Shown one piece after another: positions 1-6,651 of a DNA stretch of 10,787 nucleotides (position 1 is its first letter; each line of letters starts with the position of its first letter). The translations under genes were made by a program, and so were the position numbers. The stretch spans positions 1 to 10,787 of the forward strand of contig JALGTD010000104.1 of NCBI GenBank assembly GCA_029821515.1, read 5' to 3'. This DNA is from Candidatus Zipacnadia bacterium (GTDB lineage Bacteria > Armatimonadota > Zipacnadia > Zipacnadales > Zipacnadaceae). The notes under the pieces are model-generated. The model was not told the DNA's origin. It ran no database searches and was given only the letters and a program-made list of their open reading frames with translations.

Positions 1-1149
1 CGGCACCAGCACCGGCTGACCGACCTGCCGGTACTGCCGAGGCACATCAGGATGCCCCGGCCCGAAGGCGCGGGTGGCCCCCTTGCGATGGACGCACAGC
101 CGCTTGCTGCCGCCATTTACGCGATGCTCTTCAAACTTGGCGATATTGTGGGCCACATCCCAGACTAACTCCAGCCCCAGTTTTTCATCGGCCTGCCCAA
201 AGGCTTTGCTGAAGGCTTCCCGCACCGAGTGGGTAATCGCCTGACGATTGGCCCAGGCGTAATTAGCGGCGCAGGCCATATGCCCGTAGTAGCGCTGCCC
301 TTCCGGCGAGCCAATCGGCGCGCAGGCCAGTTGCTTGTCGGGCAGCTCGATGTTGTATTTACGCACTGCCTTCTGCATCACATCCAGGGCGTCGTCGCAG
401 ACCTGATGGCCGAAGCCACGCGAGCCGGTGTGAATCATCACCGTCACCTGGCCGAGCCCGTCAATGCCAAAGGCAGAGGCCACCTGCTCATCATAAACCT
501 GGTCAACCACCTGTATCTCAATGAAGTGGTTGCCGCTCCCCAATGTAGCAAGCTGCGGCCGGGCGCGCTTAAGCGCCCGCTCGCTGAGGCCGGCGGGGTC
601 GGCCCCGGGCAGGCAGCCGCGCTCCTCAGTGGCTCCCAAATCTTCAGGCCGCCCGTAGCCGCGCTCCACTGCTGCCTTAGCACCCTTGACGAACACTTCC
701 TCAAGCTGGCTGCGGCTCATACTAATGCGCCCCTTCTTGCCCACACCAGCGGGAACTGCTGAGAAGATCTGGTCAGCAACTTTCTCCAGGCGACCTTTGA
801 CATCGGCGCGCTCCAGGTCAGTGCGCAGCAGCCGCACGCCACAGTTAATATCGTACCCGACACCACCCGGCGAGATGACGCCTTCATCGGTGTCAAAGGC
901 CGCCACGCCGCCGATAGGAAAACCATAGCCGTAGTGACAGTCGGGCATCGCCAGCGCCGGCCCAACAATCCCCGGCATACAGGCGACGTTGGCAATCTGC
1001 CACAGCGCAGCATCCTCTCTTAGGTCTTCGAACAGCACTTCGTCAGCGTATAATATCCCATCCGTGTTCATACCCGCGCTTTCTGCGCGGGGCAGGCGCC
1101 ACCGGTAGTCGTCAATCTTCTCGATTTTGCCTTCGTATTGCCTGGCCAT
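1..1149 (-). CDS. rtcB: RNA-splicing ligase RtcB, partial (C-terminus off the left edge)
   Basis: The reading frame translates to 383 residues from ATG at 1149 and runs through base 1 without a stop. It matches RtcB, the GTP- and Mn2+-dependent ligase that joins RNA 2',3'-cyclic phosphate or 3'-phosphate ends to 5'-OH ends in RNA repair or tRNA splicing. Visible metal-site motifs are DINCGVR (Asp100, Cys103), GSGNHF (His208), HTGSRGFGH (His240) and DVAHNI (His334). These correspond, with a constant offset of about five residues, to the known ligands of the Pyrococcus enzyme. The guanylylated histidine should lie just beyond the window. RtcB proteins are usually about 480 residues, so roughly 100 are missing. 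The start lies one base after the stop of the upstream DUF721 gene, whose last codons contain a GGGGTGG ribosome-binding sequence, so the two are probably translationally coupled. No archease gene is visible. Family assignment is very secure; its role in this operon is unknown. Confidence 0.96.
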   Translation of the reverse strand, partial: MARQYEGKIEKIDDYRWRLPRAESAGMNTDGILYADEVLFEDLREDAALWQIANVACMPGIVGPALAMPDCHYGYGFPIGGVAAFDTDEGVISPGGVGYDINCGVRLLRTDLERADVKGRLEKVADQIFSAVPAGVGKKGRISMSRSQLEEVFVKGAKAAVERGYGRPEDLGATEERGCLPGADPAGLSERALKRARPQLATLGSGNHFIEIQVVDQVYDEQVASAFGIDGLGQVTVMIHTGSRGFGHQVCDDALDVMQKAVRKYNIELPDKQLACAPIGSPEGQRYYGHMACAANYAWANRQAITHSVREAFSKAFGQADEKLGLELVWDVAHNIAKFEEHRVNGGSKRLCVHRKGATRAFGPGHPDVPRQYRQVGQPVLVP

Positions 1150-1150
1150 C

Positions 1151-1801
1151 TTACCCACCCCTATTGTTGTCGTAGGATTCATCGAAATCGGGATTGCCCT
1201 GCTGGGGAATGCGTCCCGGATGGCAGACAGGACACCTCTGGTTGGGCGCAAGCAATCGCCCGCACTCGGGACAGGGCTGATAGCCCTGGGCACGGCGCCA
1301 CTGCTGCAGGCGGCAGAAGTTGGCCATCGCCGCCGCAAATTGGCGCTGCAGCCCCTCATCGTCCATTTTCTCGGCCAGCGCCCTAATGAAATCCACATCC
1401 TCCTGCGGCACCGGAAGCTGCGCCAGCTCCGCGGGCGAGGGCAGCGGCTCTTCTTCGGTTTCTGCTATGGTTGGGGCAGGCCGCCCGCGGCCAACCCGAC
1501 CACTGGTCGCCCGTATCTCCTTGATGAAGTTGCCGTCCAGCCGCTGGTTGAGCTTTTCCCTGATAAGGTCCGAATCAAGCTGCAACTGCTGAGCGCGGGG
1601 CGCCGAATCGCAGTGCACTATTAGTACGCCGTCGCGGATCTGCGTCACCTGGGTATGCCGGGCATACCACTCCCCGACCACCTCCGCCCACACAAACGCA
1701 GCCAGCATCTCCCGGCTCTTGGCCAGCAATCCGTGGTCGGCCATATAATCGCTGAGCATCTCGCCCACGTCGCTAGTTCGGGCGCTGCGCTTCTTACCCA
1801 T
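1151..1801 (-). CDS. dciA: DUF721 / DciA-like protein with C-terminal zinc ribbon
   Basis: A 216-residue protein. The start ATG at 1801 was chosen because it overlaps the recF stop by 8 bases and gives the usual DUF721 N-terminus; a longer frame from 1888 would run 29 codons into recF. Residues about 10-100 look like DUF721, the fold of DciA, which loads the DnaB replicative helicase in bacteria lacking DnaC or DnaI. Support includes the W-x-E-V-V-G segment near 38-44, a strand DGVLIVHCDSAPRAQQL and a helix LIREKLNQRL. A Pro/Glu-rich linker (about 105-130) and a helical segment (about 133-172) follow, then a zinc ribbon with Cys177-x2-Cys180 and Cys190-x2-Cys193. The tail is acidic and Asn-rich. 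The position directly after recF is the classic location of this family. The helicase-loader role is inferred from family and context; the zinc ribbon is beyond the minimal family fold. Confidence 0.85.
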   Translation of the reverse strand: MGKKRSARTSDVGEMLSDYMADHGLLAKSREMLAAFVWAEVVGEWYARHTQVTQIRDGVLIVHCDSAPRAQQLQLDSDLIREKLNQRLDGNFIKEIRATSGRVGRGRPAPTIAETEEEPLPSPAELAQLPVPQEDVDFIRALAEKMDDEGLQRQFAAAMANFCRLQQWRRAQGYQPCPECGRLLAPNQRCPVCHPGRIPQQGNPDFDESYDNNRGG

Positions 1802-2972
1802 CGGTCCCCGCCACTCCCTGAGTTTGCCTGACCTCTCCGCCCTCCAGCTCATACCAGGCCGCCCAATCTGCTTTTCGCAAGCTGTCACTGGCCGCTGCGC
1901 TGGTCACCAGCACCTGCTGGAAGCTACCCAATAGTTCCAGCAGCCATCCGGCCCGCCGCTTGTCCAATTCAGAGAAACAGTCATCCAGCAACAGAATCGG
2001 CAGCTCCCCGCGCCGCTGGCCGATTACCTGTGCTTCGGCAAGCTTCAGGGCAAGCGCTGCCGTCCGTTGCTGGCCCTGTGACCCAAAGCGACGCAGCGAG
2101 CGACCGTCGGCGGTGATTTCCACATCATCGCGATGCGGTCCGACCTGCGTGGCACCCCGCTGCAGCTCGCGGTCAAACTGCCTCTCCAGTTGTTCCCGAA
2201 AAACCGCCTCGCGCTGCTCCTCATCCCCGGCCCCGGCCAGAGAGCTACTGTAGCGCATGCCTATCTGCTCAGTATCACCAGTCAGTTGACTCTGCAATTG
2301 TGTTGCCACAGGACGCAGTTGGCTGAGAAACTGTTCGCGGTCAGCGCTGATCCGCACACCCGCCTCGACAAGCTGACTTGTCCAGGGCGCCAGGCTGGCC
2401 CCGTCTGCCTTATGTTGCGCCATCTGCTTGAGCAACTCGTTGCGCTGCTGGAGGGCTCGCCGGTAGCGGTGCAGGTCAGCGAGGTAGCGCGGGGTTATCT
2501 GGGATATTGCCATATTCAATAGCCGCCGGCGCACCCCGGGCGGGCCCTTAACTACATCCAGATCATCCGGCGTAAACAACACGGCAGGTGCCTGACCGAC
2601 TACCCTGGCCACTGAATTAGCTACTTGTCCGTCAATCTGTACGCACTTAGCCCCGGTCAGATAGGAGGGCGGCGCCTCGCCTGCAGTGTTTGAGCTCCCT
2701 TGCCCCAGCAAAGTCACCGCAATAGCTCGCGGCGGGTCGCTGTCAAACTCAAAGCGGCCGGCTGCCTGCCCCCAGGCCCTGCCCCACTGCACCAGCTCAC
2801 GGTCGTATGTAGTACGGGGCGACTTCGTGGTCGCCAGCAGTAAAATTGCCTCCAGCAGGCTGGTCTTGCCACTGGCGTTAGGCCCAAGGAACAGATTCTG
2901 CCCGGGTGGCAAGTCCAGAGTGAGCTGCTGGTAGCAGCGCAAGTATTGTAGTCGTAGCTTTGATATGTACAA
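1794..2972 (-). CDS. recF: DNA replication and repair protein RecF
   Basis: A 392-residue SMC-like ABC ATPase. RecF binds gapped DNA with RecO and RecR and helps load RecA. The Walker A motif GPNASGKT is at residues 30-37, the ABC signature SQGQQ at about 298-302, and Walker B with D-loop LLLDDCFSELD at about 327-337. The middle region is rich in Gln and Arg and helical, as expected for the coiled-coil-like lobe. Length is slightly above the usual 360-380. The start is a TTG at 2972: it gives MYISKLRL, the normal RecF N-terminus, and no ATG is available nearby. There is no strong Shine-Dalgarno sequence ahead of it, so expression may be low, as is common for recF. The 3' end overlaps dciA by 8 bases (ATGGGTAA). 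Upstream, a probable terminator separates it from dnaN. Confidence 0.95.
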   Translation of the reverse strand: MYISKLRLQYLRCYQQLTLDLPPGQNLFLGPNASGKTSLLEAILLLATTKSPRTTYDRELVQWGRAWGQAAGRFEFDSDPPRAIAVTLLGQGSSNTAGEAPPSYLTGAKCVQIDGQVANSVARVVGQAPAVLFTPDDLDVVKGPPGVRRRLLNMAISQITPRYLADLHRYRRALQQRNELLKQMAQHKADGASLAPWTSQLVEAGVRISADREQFLSQLRPVATQLQSQLTGDTEQIGMRYSSSLAGAGDEEQREAVFREQLERQFDRELQRGATQVGPHRDDVEITADGRSLRRFGSQGQQRTAALALKLAEAQVIGQRRGELPILLLDDCFSELDKRRAGWLLELLGSFQQVLVTSAAASDSLRKADWAAWYELEGGEVRQTQGVAGTDG

Positions 2973-3004
2973 AGTTAAGGGTTCAACTCAGTTATTGCCA
3001 ACTC

Positions 3005-3040
3005 TATAAAAGTAAGCCCCGGTCCTACCCGGCCCGGGGC
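3005..3040 (-). terminator. Probable intrinsic terminator after dnaN
   Basis: Read on the minus strand, a perfect 7-bp GC stem (GCCCCGG / CCGGGGC, bases 3034-3040 and 3016-3022) with an 11-base loop is followed by a T-rich stretch TTACTTTTATAG. It lies between the dnaN stop and the recF start, pointing away from dnaN. The U tract is interrupted, so it may be a leaky attenuator that lowers recF expression rather than a full stop. The rest of the 145-base spacer shows nothing clear. Confidence 0.5.
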
Positions 3041-3117
3041 CTGCTATTGCTCGTTAGATTGCGTCTACGCTCCGCACTAGCCAGCCACCGCCACCGCCGC
3101 TGTGAGAGCATTCGGGT

Positions 3118-4230
3118 CTACATTATCTGCATGGGCATAACCACATAGGTGTAGTCATCACGATCGGTGGGCCGTATTACCCCGGGCTCCAGAGGTCGGG
3201 ACAGAGCAATTTGCACTTCATCGCTGCGGGCGGCGTCGAGCATATCCAGAATATAGCTGGCATTGAAGGCCGTCTCAATAGCCTCGCCCTCCAGCTTTGC
3301 AGGTACATCCTCCTCAACGTGCCCTACATCCGGGCTGTCCGCCGTTATCCGCAACCCTTCTTCGCTGGTGTGAAAGACAACGCGATTGGCATCCTCGCGT
3401 GCCACAATCAAAGCGCGGCGCAGAGCACTGTCTATCTCTGCCGTGCTCACTGTAATCTGCTTGTCTAACTGATCTTCATCAGGGATAACTTTCTCGTAGT
3501 TGGGGAACTCTCCCTCGATCAGCCGAGATGCTATCGTGATCGAGCCGACTTCAAAGCTGACCAGGTTGTCAGAGATGGCGATCTTGGCCGGCTCATCCGC
3601 CTCGTCATCCAGAATACGCAGCACCTCATTGAGCGCCTTCACTGACACGATAGCATCCTGAGCCTGGTCAACTGCATTCTCACTGGTGCACAGGGCCAGT
3701 CGATAGGTATCAGTGGCAACCAGACACAGATTGGAATCATTCAGCGAAAACAACACCCCGGTCAGAATGGGACGAGTCTCATCATCAGAGGCGGCAAAAA
3801 CAGTCTTGCGGAGCAGCTCAGAAAGTTGGCTTTGGGGCAGGGAGAATTCTGTAGCATCAACGATCTCCGGCAGCATCTGGAAATCATCAGCAGAAATGCC
3901 GCGAATATCGTAGCTAGCGCTGCCGCAACTAATTGCCAGGTTATTAGCCTCGTCAGCCACCAGCTCAACATCCCCCCCGGGCAAGCTAGTGGCAATTTGC
4001 GTGAAGTAGCGTGCCGGGACGGTCGTCGCTCCCTTGTCATTCACTGTCGCCGAGATAGTAGCATCAATGCTCACATACTCCAGATCCGTCGCCACCAGTC
4101 GTAGAGCACCATCCTGCGATGAGAGGTAGATGTTATTCTGCACCGGTTGTGTACTTCGTCCCGATACACCACGAGCAACGGTCTGTACGATATCATAGAG
4201 TTCATCTTGCGAGCACTTGGCATTCAGCAT
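3118..4230 (-). CDS. dnaN: DNA polymerase III beta sliding clamp
   Basis: A 370-residue protein with the standard clamp length and layout of three repeated domains of about 120 residues. It is recognised by the N-terminal VARGVSGRSTQPVQNNIYL segment, a second-domain SQLSELLRKTVFAASDDETRPILTG-type region, and the C-terminal YTYVVMPMQIM, the typical end that forms part of the clamp-loader and polymerase-binding pocket. The clamp is a dimeric ring that tethers polymerase and other partners to DNA. The ATG at 4230 is preceded at a good distance by a strong GAGGAGGA ribosome-binding site. It lies downstream of dnaA on the same strand with a 341-base spacer that appears to hold part of the origin. 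Nothing is missing from the protein as far as can be seen. Confidence 0.97.
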   Translation of the reverse strand: MLNAKCSQDELYDIVQTVARGVSGRSTQPVQNNIYLSSQDGALRLVATDLEYVSIDATISATVNDKGATTVPARYFTQIATSLPGGDVELVADEANNLAISCGSASYDIRGISADDFQMLPEIVDATEFSLPQSQLSELLRKTVFAASDDETRPILTGVLFSLNDSNLCLVATDTYRLALCTSENAVDQAQDAIVSVKALNEVLRILDDEADEPAKIAISDNLVSFEVGSITIASRLIEGEFPNYEKVIPDEDQLDKQITVSTAEIDSALRRALIVAREDANRVVFHTSEEGLRITADSPDVGHVEEDVPAKLEGEAIETAFNASYILDMLDAARSDEVQIALSRPLEPGVIRPTDRDDYTYVVMPMQIM

Positions 4231-4361
4231 CTATGTTCCTCCTCAGGACAGTTATGACAGTATCAGCTCTCCAACCAAAAGGTGTTTCAAGTGTGACACG
4301 CTATGGCTTCCAGCATTTATGTAGTTGTCCCCGACTCTGCTGTTACGACAATTCCTTTACT

Positions 4362-4406
4362 TATATATAGTCCTAGTAATAGTAGAGCCGTGGATTGCGT
4401 GGAAAA
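4362..4406 (-). promoter_or_regulatory. Candidate basal unwinding element (DnaA box, DnaA-trio, AT tract)
   Basis: On the minus strand a box-like TTTTCCACG is followed by a weaker CAATCCACG, a short GGCT, and then consecutive triplets CTA CTA TTA CTA GGA CTA (4385-4368) leading into TATATA. Basal unwinding systems in many bacteria consist of DnaA boxes, then repeats read as CTA on this strand (DnaA-trios), then the AT-rich melting region, usually between dnaA and dnaN and in this orientation. The order and triplet phase are seen directly; function is inferred. Confidence 0.5.
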
Positions 4407-4530
4407 GCCTACTTGTGCCTGTAAGTTAAGCAATATCGGTGTAGATAACATTAGGAAAGCACTGAGTAGAACTCAGCCGGTTTTGCACAGTATCCACACC
4501 GAGACTAATTATGCCCAGTCTTCCCCATCC

Positions 4531-4560
4531 TGTCAACAAGCTATCCGCCAGTTGTCAACA
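4531..4560. repeat. Pair of TGTCAACA direct repeats
   Basis: TGTCAACA occurs at 4531-4538 and again at 4553-4560, exactly 22 bases apart, or about two helical turns, directly after the dnaA stop codon. The spacing would put both copies on one face of DNA, as for a protein-binding site in the origin or the dnaN promoter region. The short length means chance cannot be excluded. Confidence 0.35.
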
Positions 4561-4571
4561 GTGGTAGCAAG

Positions 4572-5862
4572 TTACGTCTGCAACCCACTCTTCAGGTCAT
4601 TGATCAACCACAGCACTTCTTCATCGGTCTCCAGCAGTTCACTTACCTTATTATATCCGTGCAGGATGGTGCTGTGGTCCCGACCACCGAAGAAGTCGCC
4701 GATATTGGCCAGTGAATTATTGGTCAGCTCTCGGCACAAATATACGGCTACTTGTCGCGGCCAGACAATCTCCTGATTGCGCTTCGGTCCCAGCATGTTC
4801 TCCATAGGACAGTCCATCTGGTCGGCCACATATTCCGCAATATCTCGTACTGAGACGAGCCTGGGTGCGGCGGCAGTTGAGTAGTCGGCGATCAATTCTT
4901 CCACGGCCGACAACGTTAGCTGCTCGTTGGTAAGAGAGATCTGCGCACATACCTTGAGCAGCGCGCCCTCCAGGACCCGGATATTGGACTCGATCTTCTC
5001 GGCGATGTAAGTAAGTATTTCGCGAGGCAGGCTCAGCCCTTCGGACTGAGCCTTCTTGTCGAGAATAGCAATGCGGGTCTCGACGTCGGGGCAGCGCAGG
5101 TCGGCAACTATACACCTGCTTATTGGTTTCGCAGAGCGTATTGAAGGTGTGGAAGAATTCTTCTTCGGAGGCCGGCCCCTTGATAGCAGCGATAAACTGA
5201 ATATCATCCACCAGCCAGACATCTACATTGCGATAGCGGCGCCGGAACTGGGCAGTGCGGTTATCGCGCATTGACCCGATAAGCTGGTTCACGAAGCTTT
5301 CCGCCGAGATGTATACCACCTGCAAGTTGGGATTGTGCTCAACAACTGCGTGCCCAATTGCCTGTAGTAGATGGGTCTTGCCCAGTCCGACCTTGCTATG
5401 AATGAAGAAGGGGTTGTAGCTCTTGCCCGGCGACTTAGAAACCTGTTGGCCCGCGGCGTGGGCAAACCGATTGCAGTCTGCGACTACGAAGTTTTCAAAT
5501 GTGTACTTCGGATTTAGGGGGACGCCGCCAAAGCCTGTAGCGACGGGCTTGGCTGGCGCGGTGTGCACAGTCTGCGGCATTGGCTGATTGACCTGGTGCT
5601 CTACGACCTGCATCTCCACGCGCACGGGCTTTTCCACCAGCTCGCTCAGGCACGAGCTTATTGCCGGCAGGTGCTTCTCCCTCAACCAGTCACGGGCGAA
5701 CTCGTTGGCAACCCCTAGCAGAAATGTCTCTCCGTCAAACTCCAGCACCTGCGCACTACGTAGGAAGCTGTCGCAAGCCGCGTGGCCCACGCTCTCCGCT
5801 AATTGAGGAAGAGCTGATTGCCAAAGCTGCGCGAGTCCCGCCGATGAGATCGTTTCGGGCAT
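4572..5862 (-). pseudogene. dnaA: Chromosomal replication initiator DnaA, disrupted by an internal frameshifting deletion
   Basis: Two frames together make one DnaA. Codons 1-250 (5862-5113) hold the N-terminal DnaB-binding domain I (about 5-85), a linker, and the first half of the AAA+ domain: KYTFENFVV, a P-loop VGLGKTHLL near 158-166, Walker B VWLVDDIQF near 215-223, and EEFFHTFNTLCETNKQV. After a one-base shift the gene resumes at 5111 with VADLRCPDVETRIAIL, sensor 2 and lid, then domain IV with the DNA-binding signature GGRDHSTILHGYNKV, ending at TAA 4572. Compared with the family, about 25 residues are missing at the junction, including sensor 1 (TSDR-like) and the Box VII arginine finger (RLxSRF-like), so about 74 bases are absent. 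With them the protein would be about 454 residues, a normal length. The P-loop reads HSKVGLGKT, lacking its first glycine, and there is a two-residue insertion after Walker B. AGAGGTG precedes the ATG at a good distance. As written it cannot give intact DnaA. An assembly or sequencing error is possible. Confidence 0.85.
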
Positions 5863-5903
5863 GCCAACACCTCTGTGTGTAAAACTAAGCCAGCTAGATA
5901 TGG

Positions 5904-5919
5904 GACTCGCTATCGAGTC
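5904..5919. repeat. Short hairpin in dnaA leader
   Basis: GACTCG and CGAGTC form a perfect 6-bp stem around a 4-base loop, about 42 bases upstream of the dnaA start, within the probable 5' leader. It has no T tract in the dnaA direction, so it is not an obvious terminator. Any regulatory role is speculative. Confidence 0.35.
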
Positions 5920-6043
5920 GTTCGGCTCGAAAGGTGAGAGGATACCGCCAGGTTCAGCTGCGGGGCTGTGGTTATTGCGTCAAGTTCTAGTGCGTGGTAA
6001 GGATGCTGTGATGGTTGCTAAGTAGTGCGTAGTGCTATGAGAG

Positions 6044-6078
6044 ATTATAACTAAACCAAGTTCCCCGGCTTTTCCACA
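6044..6078 (-). promoter_or_regulatory. Candidate dnaA promoter overlapping a DnaA box
   Basis: On the minus strand, TATAAT at 6049-6044 is a perfect -10 hexamer about 180 bases before the dnaA start. No good -35 hexamer lies at 16-18 bases; the region there (around 6066-6073) runs into the TTTTCCACA box at 6070-6078. Overlap of a promoter with DnaA boxes would fit the known autorepression of dnaA, but the weak -35 makes this tentative. Confidence 0.35.
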
Positions 6079-6102
6079 ATACTTATCCACAAATGTGGAA
6101 AA
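6070..6102. promoter_or_regulatory. DnaA-box cluster 1
   Basis: Three boxes lie in 33 bases: TTTTCCACA at 6070-6078, the exact consensus TTATCCACA at 6083-6091, and TGTGGAAAA (TTTTCCACA on the other strand) at 6094-6102. The first two point one way and the third the other. The adjoining CACGGGCCCTCCC is GC-rich and is followed by CTA TTA GTA (6121-6129), a weak trio-like run, and an AT-rich tract, so this is a second, less convincing candidate unwinding arrangement. Confidence 0.8.
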
Positions 6103-6120
6103 CACGGGCCCTCCCTGACA

Positions 6121-6200
6121 CTATTAGTATAACACAAATCAAAACCGATGTAAAGAGGAAAAACCAGCAATTTCCAAAATTATCACAAGTTTTTTCCAAG
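6121..6200. other. AT-rich tract between DnaA-box clusters
   Basis: About 80 bases dominated by A and T with A-runs and T-runs (for example GGAAAAACC and AAGTTTTTTCC), distinct from the GC-rich coding DNA around. It sits between the two box clusters, so it could melt or bend during initiation. No longer repeat units are apparent. Confidence 0.5.
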
Positions 6201-6371
6201 ATGCCCTATTACAGCGGACTGATATGCCCAAACAGTCCCAAATCCCCACTAAATCGGTGGCAACCTCTCTCTAACCAGCATAATCTGGAGCCATAGCCAA
6301 TATACTTGCCGGAGATCAGTACCAGCAATGCCTCAACTCTGCCTGTCGTGTCTTAGGTAGAGGCCTGGGTC

Positions 6372-6424
6372 TTATCCACAATTATGAAAAACTCTGGGGA
6401 AAACCGGGCATAAATTGTGGATAA
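6372..6424. promoter_or_regulatory. DnaA-box cluster 2: inverted pair of consensus boxes
   Basis: Exact TTATCCACA at 6372-6380 and exact TGTGGATAA at 6416-6424 face each other across 35 bases. Both are full consensus matches. Together with cluster 1 they give three perfect boxes and two single-mismatch boxes in about 350 bases. Confidence 0.8.
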
Positions 6425-6434
6425 CTCCAGAGTT
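6390..6434. repeat. Inverted repeat enclosing a DnaA box
   Basis: AACTCTGG at 6390-6397 and CCAGAGTT at 6427-6434 are perfect 8-bp inverted copies separated by 29 bases. The interval contains the TGTGGATAA box at 6416-6424. It may be an origin-binding site for another protein or a cruciform; function is unknown. Confidence 0.45.
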
Positions 6435-6651
6435 CTCTGAGACCTTCTCACTTATTCCCTGTCTATGGTAAAGCAACAGTAACCCGTGCTTATTGCATCT
6501 ATTTGTGGTGTATGGCTACAGGACAGTCCCGATGCGAGTCAAGACTGAACTCCGCACAGCCGATATGCTAACAGAGGAGGAAAGTTAAAGCTGGGGAGGA
6601 ATATAGTAGGTACAGCGCAGTGGCCAGTTTGATGAAAGACCATTTTATACT

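Larger units (their letters stand above)
4231..4571. other. dnaA-dnaN spacer: likely part of oriC
   Basis: A non-coding stretch of 341 bases, richer in A+T than its flanks. Read from dnaA towards dnaN (minus strand) it holds two TGTTGACA copies, then degenerate DnaA boxes (TGTGGATAC at 4498-4490, TTATCTACA at 4448-4440, TTTTCCACG at 4406-4398). These are followed by a run of CTA-like trinucleotides and an alternating TA tract at about 4385-4357, and finally the dnaN ribosome-binding site. This order resembles the dnaA-dnaN side of the Bacillus bipartite origin. The boxes each deviate by one to two bases from TTATCCACA. I saw no convincing dnaN promoter. Confidence 0.6.
5863..6651. other. Origin spacer upstream of dnaA (oriC, DnaA-box side)
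   Basis: A 789-base gene-free stretch between divergently transcribed dnaA and the 6652 gene. It has two DnaA-box clusters (6070-6102 and 6372-6424) separated by an A+T-rich tract. The dnaA-proximal 180 bases hold a perfect -10 hexamer and a small hairpin. The part from 6440 to 6651 shows no further consensus box, only two purine-rich ribosome-binding-like motifs. Three exact TTATCCACA-type sites plus the neighbouring dnaA gene make an origin very likely. Confidence 0.8.

Noticed and set aside
229..1013. Several open frames of 80-177 codons on both strands within the rtcB region
   Set aside because: They are out of frame with the continuous RtcB reading that shows all metal-site motifs; GC-rich coding DNA produces such shadows.
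1151..1888. A longer 245-residue version of the DUF721 protein starting at 1888
   Set aside because: Its first 29 codons lie inside recF in another frame; the ATG at 1801 overlapping the recF stop by 8 bases is the normal coupled start.
4572..5862. Two separate genes instead of one broken dnaA
   Set aside because: The two frames supply non-overlapping consecutive parts of a single DnaA in the right order, and the out-of-frame extensions (after 5113 and before 5111) have no DnaA similarity.
6646..6651. TATACT directly before the ATG at 6652 as a promoter -10 for a leaderless transcript
   Set aside because: It would place the transcription start inside the gene, beyond the start codon, and no -35 lies at the right distance.
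5863..6651. tRNA, CRISPR array or insertion sequence in the long spacers
   Set aside because: I found no cloverleaf, no regularly spaced long repeats, and no transposase frame or terminal inverted repeats; the content is explained by origin elements.
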